Shown: piece by piece, positions 54,789-63,177 of the stretch
Numbering within the stretch: the stretch's first letter is position 1
How the letters are laid out: each line of letters opens with the position of its first letter
From: Actinophytocola sp049647105
GTDB lineage: Bacteria > Actinomycetota > Actinomycetes > Mycobacteriales > Pseudonocardiaceae
Assembly (NCBI RefSeq): GCF_049647105.1
Contig: NZ_JBARWZ010000120.1
Span: forward strand, 38,057 to 102,056
Direction: 5' to 3'
Length of the DNA stretch: 64,000 nucleotides
The notes under the pieces: generated by a model
What the model saw: the letters and a program-made list of their open reading frames with translations, nothing else
Told to the model about the DNA's origin: nothing
Databases searched by the model: none
Position numbers and translations under genes: made by a program

Positions 54789-55918
54789 TAGAAATACTCG
54801 CGCACCAGCTCGATCACGCGGTCCACGTCGTCGTCCGACAGGTCCGGGAACAGCGGCAGTGACAGCTCCTCCGCGTAGAACCGCTCCGCGTTCTGGCACA
54901 TCCCGCGCTGGTAGCCGAGGTCGGCGAACACCGGGTGCCAGTACACCGGGATGTAGTTCACCTGCACGCCGATCCCGTTCGCCCGCAGGTGGTCGAACAG
55001 CGCGCGCCGCCGCCCGTCCAGCACCCGCAGCGCGTACAGGTGCCACATCGGGTCCGCGCCGGGCAGTGTCACCGGCGTCCGCACGCCGTCCACATCGGAC
55101 AGTCCCGCGGTGTAGCGCGCATGGATCTCCGTGCGCCGCTCCTTGAACCACGCCAGCCGCTTCAGCTGGCTGGAACCCAAGGCACACAACACGTCCGGCA
55201 GCCGGTAGTTCAGGCCGAACTCGTGCACCTCCTGGTGCCAGCCGCCCTCGTCGGGGAACCGCATCCGGCTCTTGTCGCGCACCAGCCCGTGGTTGCGGAA
55301 CTGTGCGGCCCGCCGCGCGAGGTCCGGGTTCGGCGACGCCACCGCGCCACCCTCGGTGGTCGTCAGGTTCTTGGTGGGGAAGAAGGAGAACGTCGTCAGG
55401 TCCGCAAGGGAGCCGACCGGCCGCCGCTGCCACGTGCCGCCGATCGAGTGCGCGGCGTCCTCCAGGAGCAGCGCGCCGCCGTCGTGCGCGATCTTCGACA
55501 GCTCGTCCACCGGCGCCGGGTGCCCCGCGTAGTCCACCGAGGACACCACCCGGGTCTTCGCCGTCATCGCCGCCGCGGCCGCCTCGGGCAGCAGGTTCCC
55601 GGTCTCCGCCGAGACGTCCGCGAACACCACGGTCGCGCCCTGCGCCACCGCGGTCGCGGCCGTCGCGACGAACGTCATCGGCGCGCACACGACCTCGTCA
55701 CCGGCGCCGATGCCCGCCGCCGCGTACGCGACGTGCAGTGCGGCGGTCCCCGAGGTCACGGCGACCGTCGGCACCCCGCCGATCAGCGCGGACAGGTCCT
55801 CCTCGAACCGGCGCACGGCAGGCCCGGTGGTCAGCCAGTCACCACGCAGGACCGCCGCGACCGCCTCGATGTCCTCCTCGACGATGGACTGACGTCCATA
55901 AGGGAGCAGGTCACCCAT
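54788..55918 (-). CDS. pseC: UDP-4-keto-sugar aminotransferase PseC
   Basis: This is a 376-residue PLP enzyme of the DegT/DnrJ/EryC1 family. PseC aminates C4 of the 4-keto sugar made by PseB, giving UDP-4-amino-4,6-dideoxy-N-acetyl-beta-L-altrosamine. The N-terminus is MGDLLPYGRQSIVEEDIEAV. The cofactor site has TSGTAALHVAYAAAGI, LLEDAAHSIGG (Asp contacting the pyridine N) and FFPTKNLTTTEGG with the Schiff-base Lys; GLNYRLPDVLCALGSSQL follows. ATG 55918 is chosen; it overlaps the end of pseB by 8 bp. A frame start at 55945 would only add shadow residues. Confidence 0.92.
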   Translation of the reverse strand: MGDLLPYGRQSIVEEDIEAVAAVLRGDWLTTGPAVRRFEEDLSALIGGVPTVAVTSGTAALHVAYAAAGIGAGDEVVCAPMTFVATAATAVAQGATVVFADVSAETGNLLPEAAAAAMTAKTRVVSSVDYAGHPAPVDELSKIAHDGGALLLEDAAHSIGGTWQRRPVGSLADLTTFSFFPTKNLTTTEGGAVASPNPDLARRAAQFRNHGLVRDKSRMRFPDEGGWHQEVHEFGLNYRLPDVLCALGSSQLKRLAWFKERRTEIHARYTAGLSDVDGVRTPVTLPGADPMWHLYALRVLDGRRRALFDHLRANGIGVQVNYIPVYWHPVFADLGYQRGMCQNAERFYAEELSLPLFPDLSDDDVDRVIELVREYF

Positions 55919-56894
55919 ACTGCGCCACCAGTGTCCGCAGGTCATCGTCGGACAGCCACAGGTCGTTGGTGTCCGATCGGTACGCGAAGCCCTCCGGCAC
56001 CGGCTTGCCGTCGGCGGGCGGCTCGTAGCCCCAGCCCGCGATGTGCGGCATCACGACGTACCGGTCGTCGAGCAGCAGCGTCCGGCGCGAGTCGTCCGGG
56101 GCGATCATCTCCTCGTGGAGCTTCTCGCCCGGCCGGATGCCGACCTCCTTCATGGGGCTGTTCGGCGCGATCACGCGGGCCAGGTCCACCAGCCGCATGC
56201 TGGGGATCCTCGGCACGTACAGCTCACCGCCGTGCATCCGGTCGAACGAGTTCACCACGAACTCGACCGCCTGCGGCAGCGTGATCCAGAACCGGGTCAT
56301 GCGCAGGTCGGTGATCGGCAGTGCCTCGCCGCGCTCGGCCAGCGACCTGAAGAACGGGATGACCGAGCCGCGCGAGCCCATCACGTTGCCGTACCGGACC
56401 ACGGAGAACCTGGTCGGGTGGCCTGCCGCGTAGTGGTTGCCGGAGATGAACAACCGGTCCGCGCACAGCTTCGTCGCGCCGTACAGGTTGATCGGGCTGG
56501 ACGCCTTGTCGGTCGACAGCGCCACGACCTTCTTGATGCCGCAGTCGATGGCCGCCTCGATCACGTTCTGCGACCCGGTGATGTTGGTCTGCACGAACTC
56601 GAACGGGTTGTACTCGGCCGTGTCGACCTGCTTGAGCGCCGCAGCGTGCACCACGTAGTCCACATCGTGCATGGCGCGCTCCAGCCTGCGCCGGTCCCGG
56701 ACGTCGCCGATGAACCAGCGCAGCCGGGGATCGTCGCCGAACAGCTGGCGTGCCTCGTACTGCTTCAGCTCGTCACGGGACAGGATCACCAGACGCCGTG
56801 GGTCCAGGTGCTTCAGGGCGTAGTCGATGAACGCCTTGCCGAAGGACCCCGTCCCGCCCGTGAGCAGGATGCCCGCCCCCTCGAGCAGCGCCAT
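55911..56894 (-). CDS. pseB: UDP-GlcNAc 4,6-dehydratase (5-inverting) PseB
   Basis: This is a 327-residue extended SDR that makes UDP-2-acetamido-2,6-dideoxy-beta-L-arabino-hexos-4-ulose from UDP-GlcNAc, the first step of pseudaminic acid synthesis. The NADP motif is LLTGGTGSFGKAFIDYAL. The active-site region is STDKASSPINLYGATK, with Tyr and Lys of Y-x-x-x-K, and the enzyme-specific block MTRFWITLPQAVEFV and RIPSMRLVDLARV follow. It lacks a membrane domain, which separates it from the large membrane-bound PglF/WbpM type. It heads the minus-strand pseB-pseC-kinase run; pseF is divergent, 41 bp away. Confidence 0.94.
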   Translation of the reverse strand: MALLEGAGILLTGGTGSFGKAFIDYALKHLDPRRLVILSRDELKQYEARQLFGDDPRLRWFIGDVRDRRRLERAMHDVDYVVHAAALKQVDTAEYNPFEFVQTNITGSQNVIEAAIDCGIKKVVALSTDKASSPINLYGATKLCADRLFISGNHYAAGHPTRFSVVRYGNVMGSRGSVIPFFRSLAERGEALPITDLRMTRFWITLPQAVEFVVNSFDRMHGGELYVPRIPSMRLVDLARVIAPNSPMKEVGIRPGEKLHEEMIAPDDSRRTLLLDDRYVVMPHIAGWGYEPPADGKPVPEGFAYRSDTNDLWLSDDDLRTLVAQYG

Positions 56895-56935
56895 GGTCTT
56901 ACCTCCGCGGTCTGGGTCGTCGCCAGTGCGCCATC

Positions 56936-57673
56936 ATGGCACCCGTGCGAGTCAACGCGGTCATCCAGGCACGGTTGTCCTCCGCCCGGCTGCCCGGCAA
57001 GGTGCTCCGGCCGCTGGGCGGCAGAAGCGTCCTGAGCTGGGTGATCCGTGCCGCCCAGGAGACACACAACGTGGACACCGTGATCCTCGCGACGTCCGAC
57101 GACGCCGATGACGACCCGGTAGCCGACGAGGCCGCCCGCTGGGGCGCCTCGGTCGTGCGGGGGCCACTGGACGACGTGCTGGCCAGGTACACAATGGCCG
57201 TCCGCGAACACCCGTGCGACGCCGTGGTGCGGCTCACCGCCGACTGCCCGCTGCACGACCCGGCCCTGATCGCGCAGCTCGTCGGCATGTGGACGGCCGA
57301 CCCGTCACTCGACCACGTGTCGAACATCGTCGTGCGGCGCTTCCCGCGCGGCCTCGACGCCGAGCTGGTGCGTGCCGCGGTACTTGAGGAGCAGGACCGG
57401 GTGGCGACCGGCGGGCACCGCGAGCACGTGACGTCGAACATCTACACACAGCCCGACGTGTACCGGTGCGCGGGCGTGGTGACCGGTGTTGACAACTCCG
57501 ACCTGCGCGTCACGCTGGACACCGAGGAGGACGCGAAGCTCCTCGACGCCGTCGTGGACGCGCTCGGTGACGGCGTGCCGTCGTGGTACGAGGTGGTCGC
57601 CCTGCTGCGGTCGCGGCCCGACCTGGTGGCGCTGAACGCGGGCGTCGAGCAGAACACCATGCCCTCGGCATGA
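56936..57673 (+). CDS. pseF: Pseudaminic acid cytidylyltransferase (PseF/SpsF type)
   Basis: This is a 245-residue nucleotidyltransferase of the cytidylyltransferase family. The N-terminal NAVIQARLSSARLPGKVLRPLGG is the CTP-binding loop, and VVRLTADCPLHDPALI contains the metal-binding region. VTLDTEEDAKLLDAVVDAL is the common SpsF/NeuA ending. In this context it should activate pseudaminic acid as CMP-Pse. It is the SpsF branch rather than the short NeuA/PseF of Gram-negatives, so the assignment partly depends on its neighbours. Its stop overlaps the fusion gene start (ATGA). Confidence 0.85.
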   Translation: MAPVRVNAVIQARLSSARLPGKVLRPLGGRSVLSWVIRAAQETHNVDTVILATSDDADDDPVADEAARWGASVVRGPLDDVLARYTMAVREHPCDAVVRLTADCPLHDPALIAQLVGMWTADPSLDHVSNIVVRRFPRGLDAELVRAAVLEEQDRVATGGHREHVTSNIYTQPDVYRCAGVVTGVDNSDLRVTLDTEEDAKLLDAVVDALGDGVPSWYEVVALLRSRPDLVALNAGVEQNTMPSA

Positions 57674-58983
57674 CCTCGCTGTTGCTGCGTGCCGACGCCG
57701 CACCGTCGATGGGTGTCGGGCACCTGTCCCGCTGCGTGGCGCTGGCCACGGCCGCCCGGTCCCGCGGCTGGGACGTGGCGCTGTGCGGGTCGTTCACCGC
57801 CGGCCAGTGGCTGATCGGCACGCTGCCGGTCGTGTCCGATCCGGAGCCCGCCGACGCGGTGCTGGTGGACCACTACGGGATCGGCGAGTTCGCGGCCGAC
57901 GGGCTCGTGGTGTCCATCGAGGACGGCACGTTCGGGCGCAGGCGGGCGGACGTCGTGGTGGACGCGAACCTGTACGAGGTGCCGCGGCAGGACGACGGGT
58001 CACCGGTGGTGCTGCGGGGACCCGCGTACGCGCCGCTGCGTGCGGAGATCCGGGCGGCGCGGGCCGCGCGGCGCGGTGGTTCGGTGCCGCCAAGGGTCGT
58101 GGTGGTGATGGGTGGCGGCGCGGCGCCGTCGTCGGTGGCGGCCGCGCTGACCGCGCTGCGGGACACCGGTGTGCCATCGGAGGTGGTGGCGATCTCGGCC
58201 GCGCCGGTGCCCGGGTTCGACGTGACGCCGCCGACCCCCGACGTGCCCGCCCTGTTCGCCTCGGCGGACCTGGTGGTGAGCGCGGCCGGGGTGACGTTGA
58301 TGGAGCTGTGCTGCATCGGGGTGCCGACCGCGCTGGTGCGGATCGCGGACAACCAGGCGGCCGGTTACGAGGCGGCGGTGGGGCGGGGCCTCGCTGCCGG
58401 GCTGGGCACGGACCCGCGCGAGCACGTGCCCGCGCTGCGTGCGCTGCTGCTGGACTCAGCCGCCCGGCACGCCATGGGCGAACGGGCCAGGACGACGGTC
58501 GATGGCAGGGGAGCCGACCGGATCCTGGACGCGATGGGCTTCGACCCCACGGTCCGGCCTGCCACCGAGGCCGACGCAGCGTCGCTGCTGTCGTGGCGCA
58601 ACGACGCCGAGACTCGCCGCTGGTCACGCACCTCCGATCCGGTCTCGCCGGTCGAGCACAAGGCGTGGCTGGCTCGGGTTCTGGCCGATCCGGCTCGGTT
58701 GTTGTACGTGGCTGAGCACGACGGCCGTCCGGTCGGGACCGTCCGGTTCGATCGCGATGGCCCGGTGTGGGAGGTCAGCATCACGGTCGCGCCAGAGGCT
58801 CGTGGGCGCAGGCTCGCGGTGCCGATGCTGCTGGCGGCCGAGCGGGCGCTGGGCCCCGGGGTGATCCGTGCCAACGTGCACCGCGACAACGGCGCCTCGC
58901 TGGCGTTGTTCCGGCGGGGCGGGTACCGGGTCGCTGTGGACGGTGAGTGGTTGTGGCTGGAGAAATCTCCCTCCCAGGAGTGA
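57670..58983 (+). CDS. PseG-PseH fusion: UDP-sugar hydrolase plus N-acetyltransferase
   Basis: This is a 437-residue two-domain protein. Residues 1-285 are PseG, the GT-B-fold hydrolase that releases UDP from UDP-2,4-diacetamido-2,4,6-trideoxy-L-altrose: RADAAPSMGVGHLSRCVALA contains the catalytic GxGH His, and VVVMGGGAAPSSV with SADLVVSAAGVTLMELCCIG form the UDP site. Residues 295-437 are a GNAT acetyltransferase, PseH: VRPATEADAASLLSWRNDAE, ITVAPEARGRRLAVPML (acetyl-CoA loop) and NGASLALFRRGGY. PseH acetylates N4 just before PseG acts, so fusion puts two successive steps in one chain. In reference pathways they are separate proteins. Confidence 0.9.
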   Translation: MTSLLLRADAAPSMGVGHLSRCVALATAARSRGWDVALCGSFTAGQWLIGTLPVVSDPEPADAVLVDHYGIGEFAADGLVVSIEDGTFGRRRADVVVDANLYEVPRQDDGSPVVLRGPAYAPLRAEIRAARAARRGGSVPPRVVVVMGGGAAPSSVAAALTALRDTGVPSEVVAISAAPVPGFDVTPPTPDVPALFASADLVVSAAGVTLMELCCIGVPTALVRIADNQAAGYEAAVGRGLAAGLGTDPREHVPALRALLLDSAARHAMGERARTTVDGRGADRILDAMGFDPTVRPATEADAASLLSWRNDAETRRWSRTSDPVSPVEHKAWLARVLADPARLLYVAEHDGRPVGTVRFDRDGPVWEVSITVAPEARGRRLAVPMLLAAERALGPGVIRANVHRDNGASLALFRRGGYRVAVDGEWLWLEKSPSQE

Positions 58984-59041
58984 GTGGGGTGAGACGTTCG
59001 CGGGATCCGGCGCGGGGGTGTCCTGCGGGACGCTCTGTGAC

Positions 59042-59971
59042 ATGGGGATCACCACGGACCATGTGTTGTCCGAAGTGGAGCATCGGCTGCGCGAGGTGCT
59101 GGCCGGGTTCGACGGAGCCACGCATCTGATCGACGCGGGCGGCAAGCGGTTGCGGCCGGAGCTGGTCGTTCTTGGTGCGGAGTTCGGGCCACGCCAGGAC
59201 AAGGTCGTCGACGCGGCGGTGCTGACCGAGCTGGTGCACGTCGGCACGTTGCACCACGACGATGTGATGGACGGTGCGCCGGTTCGTCACGGTGTGCCGA
59301 CCGCGAACATGTTGTGGGGCAACAACCGGGCGATTCTGCTCGGTGACCTGATGCTCGCCCGTGCCGCCGAGCTGGGGGCCGATCTCGGCATGGCCGCGCT
59401 GCGTTTGCAGACCGCGACCCTGGCCCGGCTGGTACGTGGTCAGCTGATGGAGACGGTGCGTCCCAGGACGGCCGATCCGATGGCGTTCTGTCTGGAGGTC
59501 ATGGCCGACAAGTCGGCTTCCCTGTTCGCCATGGCCGCCGAACTGGGGGCCAGGGTCGCCGAGGCGGACGACGCGGTGTGTGCTGCGCTTTCCGCCTACG
59601 GCGAGCATCTTGGGATCGCGTTCCAGCTGGTGGACGACGTGCTGGACATCGTGGGTGCCGAGTCGGGGAAGACACCCGGGACAGATCTGCGTGCCGGAGT
59701 GGTGACCGTGCCGGTGCTGCATGCGCTGGCCGCCGGTGACGCCGCCGCTGATCGGTTGCGTGTGCTGCTCGTCGCGGGTGCCGTCACTGATCCGGATCTG
59801 CATGCCGAGGCTCTTTCGCTGCTTCGGGAGGGGCCCGGGCCCTGGCTGACCCGGGCTGACGCTCGGCGGCACGCGGAGCTGGCTCGGTCGGCACTGTCCA
59901 CGTTGGTGCCTTGCCGTGCGCGCGACGCGTTGGCGGCGCTCTGCGAAGGGGTCCTGGAGAGAGCTGTCTGA
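59042..59971 (+). CDS. Polyprenyl diphosphate synthase
   Basis: This 309-residue all-helical enzyme has the two Asp-rich motifs of trans-prenyl synthases: LHHDDVMDGAPVRHG and FQLVDDVLDIVG. GGKRLRPELVVLG near the N-terminus binds IPP. Small residues before the first motif (VGTL) suggest a medium- or long-chain product such as the C45-C50 chains of menaquinone or polyprenyl phosphate, the carrier for the galactan and arabinose donors encoded here. Chain length is inferred only. ATG 59042 is preferred; an upstream frame extends into the fusion gene. Confidence 0.88.
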   Translation: MGITTDHVLSEVEHRLREVLAGFDGATHLIDAGGKRLRPELVVLGAEFGPRQDKVVDAAVLTELVHVGTLHHDDVMDGAPVRHGVPTANMLWGNNRAILLGDLMLARAAELGADLGMAALRLQTATLARLVRGQLMETVRPRTADPMAFCLEVMADKSASLFAMAAELGARVAEADDAVCAALSAYGEHLGIAFQLVDDVLDIVGAESGKTPGTDLRAGVVTVPVLHALAAGDAAADRLRVLLVAGAVTDPDLHAEALSLLREGPGPWLTRADARRHAELARSALSTLVPCRARDALAALCEGVLERAV

Positions 59972-60026
59972 ACCGCGCCGAAGCGTCCTCCAACGCCGCG
60001 TCGGTGGTGCGTGCGACCATGCCGTC

Positions 60027-60392
60027 ATGCCCGCACGTTTCAAGGACATGGTCATCGACGCGCTCGACCACCACTCGCTTGCCGACTGGTGGTGCGTCGC
60101 GATGGGTTACGTGCGCAAGGACGTGCACGAGCCACCCGAGGACGGGTGGGTGCGGCCGGATGACTGGCCGGTGCCGATCGTCGACCCCGATGGAGCCGGG
60201 CCGCTGTTCTGGATCGTGCCGGTGCCCGAGGAGAAGACCGTCAAGAACCGGGTTCACCTCGACGTGTTCGGGGATCCCGAGGAACTGCTGGGCCTCGGTG
60301 CGACGGTGGTGCGCCGCCGGGACGGCGAGCTCGAGTGGGACGTGCTCGCTGATCCAGAGGGCAACGAGTTCTGCGTGTTCGCACCGCGTTGA
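60027..60392 (+). CDS. VOC-family (glyoxalase/bleomycin-resistance fold) protein
   Basis: This is a 121-residue single-module protein. DMVIDALDHHSLADWWCVAMGY is the first beta-alpha unit; VHLDVFGDPEELLGLGATVVRR and the closing ADPEGNEFCVF (Glu as the usual metal ligand) form the second. Such proteins bind divalent metals or small hydrophobic drugs; no specific role can be given. ATG 60027 is chosen since the fold begins there. Its stop overlaps the start of the next gene (TTGA). Confidence 0.8.
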   Translation: MPARFKDMVIDALDHHSLADWWCVAMGYVRKDVHEPPEDGWVRPDDWPVPIVDPDGAGPLFWIVPVPEEKTVKNRVHLDVFGDPEELLGLGATVVRRRDGELEWDVLADPEGNEFCVFAPR

Positions 60393-61144
60393 CCGCGCTC
60401 GACGTCGTCATCATCGTGGCGGCCGGGTTGTTCGCCGGGGGCATCAACTCGGTGGTCGGGTCCGGCACGCTCATCACCTTTCCCGTGCTGCTCGCGCTCG
60501 GGTATCCGCCGGTGGTGGCCAACGTCTCCAACAGCATCGGGCTCGTGCCCGGGTCGGTGAGCGGGGCCATCGGCTACCGCAGGGAGCTGGCCGGGCAGAC
60601 CGGGCGGCTGGTGCGGTTCGGGACGGTGAGCGCGGTCGGCGCGGTCGGGGGTGCGTTGCTGCTGCTCGCCCTGCCGCCCGGTGCGTTCGAGGCCGTCGTG
60701 CCTGTGTTGATCGTCGTCGCGCTCGTGCTGGTCGTCCTCCAGCCGGTGGTCGCGCGGCGGCTGGCCGAACGCAAGCCGGACCGGCATCCGCACGGTGGTG
60801 TTCCGCTGCTGATCGGCGTGTTCGGCACGGCCGTGTACGGCGGCTACTTCGGCGCCGCGCAGGGGGTGATCCTGCTGGCGCTCATGGGCATCCTCGTGGA
60901 CGACTCGCTGCAGCGGCTCAACGGTGTGAAGAACGTGCTGGCCGCGATCGCGAACCTCACGTCCGGTGTGGTCTTCGTCTTCGCGGCCGAAGTGGACTGG
61001 GCCGTGGTCGGGTTGCTCGCGGCGGGCTCGATCGTCGGTGGGCTGATCGGGGCACGGGTCGGCCGTCGCCTTAGGCCGTTCTGGTTACGAGCGGCCATCG
61101 TGGTGGTCGGCACGGTGGCGATCTTGCAGTTGCTCATCCGGTGA
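60389..61144 (+). CDS. TSUP-family (TauE/SafE) membrane transporter
   Basis: This is a 251-residue protein with eight membrane segments in two inverted halves. The family motif is visible as GGINSVVGSGTLITFPVLLALG near the N-terminus and as GGYFGAAQGVILLALMG in the second half. TSUP proteins export sulfite, sulfoacetate or other small organosulfur anions; the substrate here is unknown. It starts at TTG 60389, overlapping the VOC gene stop, so the two are cotranscribed. Confidence 0.88.
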   Translation: MTALDVVIIVAAGLFAGGINSVVGSGTLITFPVLLALGYPPVVANVSNSIGLVPGSVSGAIGYRRELAGQTGRLVRFGTVSAVGAVGGALLLLALPPGAFEAVVPVLIVVALVLVVLQPVVARRLAERKPDRHPHGGVPLLIGVFGTAVYGGYFGAAQGVILLALMGILVDDSLQRLNGVKNVLAAIANLTSGVVFVFAAEVDWAVVGLLAAGSIVGGLIGARVGRRLRPFWLRAAIVVVGTVAILQLLIR

Positions 61145-61204
61145 CTACTCCATTTGGATGGGATTCGTTGACTGATGTTCACCTCGACGTGATTGGGTAT
61201 CGGA

Positions 61205-61885
61205 ATGTCTCCAGCCACCCGTACAGAGCCTGTTCAGCTGACTGACGGTCGTGCGCTGCGCATGACCTTCGCGGAACCGCACTCTGTCGTCAGAGGCGGT
61301 GTCGTGGTCCTGCACGAGGAACGCGGGATGACCGACGCCATGCGGGCCCTGATCACCGGGCTCGCCGCCGAGGGGTGGCTGACGGTCGCACCGCACATCT
61401 ACCACGGCGACTCCACCGAGGTGGACGACGTCACGGCACAGGACCGGATCAGTGAGCTGTCCGGCGAGTCCGTGCTGGCCGACACCGACATCGCGTTCGG
61501 CTGGCTCGCGCAGCACGGCATCGACGCCGACCGGATCGGCGTCGTCGGGTTCGAGCTGGGTGGGGCGGTGTCGCTGGTGGTGGCCGCGAGCCGGGCGATC
61601 GGCGCGGCCGTGTCCGTCGGCGGCGGCGGGATACTGAACCCGCTCTCGCCGGGCCTGCCCGCGCTGGTGGACGCGGCACCCACGCTGCGCTGCCCGTGGC
61701 TCGGCCTGTACGGGGACAAGATGGCCGACGAGGTGGCGCTGCTGCGGGACGCGGCGAAGCGTTCGGAGACGGCCAACGACGTCGTGCTGTACCCGGCCGC
61801 CGACCACCGGTTCGACATCTACCCGGACACGGCCGTCGAGGCGTGGCAGCGGGTTCTCAACTGGTTCGACGCGCACTTGCGGTGA
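61205..61885 (+). CDS. Dienelactone hydrolase-like alpha/beta hydrolase with altered nucleophile
   Basis: This is a protein of about 226 residues with the dienelactone-hydrolase fold: GGVVVLHEERGMTDAMRALI, WLTVAPHIYHGDST, and the elbow VVGFELGGAVSLVV. In active family members the elbow is G-x-C-x-G-G; here the Cys is Glu (GFELGG). The other triad members seem present: Asp in LYGDKMADE and His in AADHRFDIYP. It may therefore be non-hydrolytic or use another mechanism. ATG 61205 is preferred over TTG 61193. It stands 60 bp after the TSUP gene. Confidence 0.8.
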   Translation: MSPATRTEPVQLTDGRALRMTFAEPHSVVRGGVVVLHEERGMTDAMRALITGLAAEGWLTVAPHIYHGDSTEVDDVTAQDRISELSGESVLADTDIAFGWLAQHGIDADRIGVVGFELGGAVSLVVAASRAIGAAVSVGGGGILNPLSPGLPALVDAAPTLRCPWLGLYGDKMADEVALLRDAAKRSETANDVVLYPAADHRFDIYPDTAVEAWQRVLNWFDAHLR

Positions 61886-61904
61886 CAACGCCATAATTCT
61901 CCGC

Positions 61905-62678
61905 GTGTCCGCGACCTCGCTGTCCCACCAGGAGTTCGACTTCCTGTGGGAGCACCTCGGCTTCACCGAGCGGCCCTACCCGCTCGACGTTCGCTCGTTC
62001 GGTTACACCATGGACGAGCGCGCTGCCCTGCGTGATCAGGTGCGGCAGTCCCTGCTGCACAAGGGGCTCCACGACGGCGCCGAGGTCACGCCCGAGCTGG
62101 AGGAACAGCTCACGGTGCTCGGCAGGCACACGTTCAGCGTCGACGGGCGGCTGTCGGTCGGCGAGACGCTGCGCGTGCTGGCGGCGAAGCACGGCCGCCG
62201 AGGTGTGCTCGCCGCCCAGTCCGACGACGAGGTCCGGCTCGCGTGGGTGCGGGACGCGCGGGTCGTGCCCGCGGTGATCGTGTTGCTGCCGGACCGCAAG
62301 CCGGGGCCGGGCGGTGCCGCGCGGATGCCGAAGCCGGTGTTCGACGCGGCCGTCGACGAGTTCGCCGCGAACGGGTATGCCGGGATGGAACGAGCGCTCA
62401 CCAGCGGTGGTGTCACCGGCCGCGACCTGCGGACCGTCGTGACGCTGCTGGAGTCGGGGCGGCGCGGGGGCGGGCAGCTCGCCGCGAACAGCGTCGACCA
62501 GGTCGGCCGTCGCACCAGGACACCGGTGCTGAACTGGTTCGACACCGAGTCCGGCCGCTACCTCGTGCACAGCGAGGTGGACAGGGACCGGGTCGAGTGG
62601 CTGACCATCGCCCCCGGCGACACGGCCCGCGTCGAGCAGCGGCTTTCCGACATGGCTGCCTCGCTGAACAGCCCGTGA
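61905..62678 (+). CDS. espG: EspG-family ESX secretion-associated chaperone
   Basis: This 257-residue protein matches EspG proteins, cytosolic chaperones that bind PE-PPE dimers for type VII (ESX) secretion. Marks are LSHQEFDFLWEHLGFTERPYPL at the N-terminus, RLSVGETLRVLAA, and the closing WLTIAPGDTARVEQRLSDM. There is no signal or membrane segment. It begins at GTG 61905 and precedes a helical protein and a PPE-type protein, the expected client. No ESX core components (EccC, EccD) are in the window. Confidence 0.88.
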   Translation: MSATSLSHQEFDFLWEHLGFTERPYPLDVRSFGYTMDERAALRDQVRQSLLHKGLHDGAEVTPELEEQLTVLGRHTFSVDGRLSVGETLRVLAAKHGRRGVLAAQSDDEVRLAWVRDARVVPAVIVLLPDRKPGPGGAARMPKPVFDAAVDEFAANGYAGMERALTSGGVTGRDLRTVVTLLESGRRGGGQLAANSVDQVGRRTRTPVLNWFDTESGRYLVHSEVDRDRVEWLTIAPGDTARVEQRLSDMAASLNSP

Positions 62679-62736
62679 GCGCGGACGGTACGCGTTACTG
62701 TGACACCCGGTTCTGATCCGTCATAGGGGGTGCCGC

Positions 62737-63177
62737 ATGCCAGAACCCGAAGCGTTCCCCGGTGCGGCCGCCGGCGCGCTCGCGCCGGTCGCCACCAAGG
62801 TCGGCAAGGTCAAGGAGCAGGCGCTCGCCGGCTCGCTGAAGATCGACCTCGACGCCGCGCAGGTCATCCTCGCCACCCTGGGCCGTCTGCGGCTGCGGGC
62901 CGCTGACCTGGTCCAGCGCTGCGTGGAGCTCGACGCTCCGCTGAGGTTCGGCGACAACTGGGTCGGCCAGATCATGTCCGAGCGGCTGCGCACGGTCGCC
63001 GTCGGCCAGGACGGCGGCGTCACGCCCGTGCTGAGCGCGTTCCACCAGGTCCTCGACGACCTGGAGGCGACGGTCCGGTTCGCGGCAGGCATGTACGCGA
63101 CCAGCGACGAGCAGGCGGCCGCCGACCTGCGCCGCGCGATCGAGCGGTTCGGCGTGACCATCGAGGAGGCGTCGTGA
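62737..63177 (+). CDS. Helical ESX-locus protein (PE-like position)
   Basis: This is a 146-residue, mostly helical soluble protein between espG and a PPE-type gene. A helix-turn-helix arrangement is suggested by LDAAQVILATLGRLRLRAADLVQR and FHQVLDDLEATVRFAAGMYATSDEQAAADLRRAI in outline. A C-terminal Y-A-T-S-D-E-Q segment recalls the YxxxD/E secretion signal of type VII substrates (Y, then D three residues later). Its stop overlaps the next GTG (4 bp). It may be the PE-like partner of the PPE protein. Confidence 0.65.
   Translation: MPEPEAFPGAAAGALAPVATKVGKVKEQALAGSLKIDLDAAQVILATLGRLRLRAADLVQRCVELDAPLRFGDNWVGQIMSERLRTVAVGQDGGVTPVLSAFHQVLDDLEATVRFAAGMYATSDEQAAADLRRAIERFGVTIEEAS

Noticed and set aside
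51443..58983. A sialic (neuraminic) or legionaminic acid pathway instead of pseudaminic acid
   Set aside because: The dehydratase is the inverting PseB type with a PseC aminotransferase and a PseG-type hydrolase; there is no NeuC-like epimerase, and the synthase carries PseI-type sequence near residues 70-95.
51443..58983. Flagellin glycosylation as the purpose of the pseudaminic genes
   Set aside because: No flagellar, Maf or chemotaxis genes are in the window, and the neighbours are wall-glycan genes.
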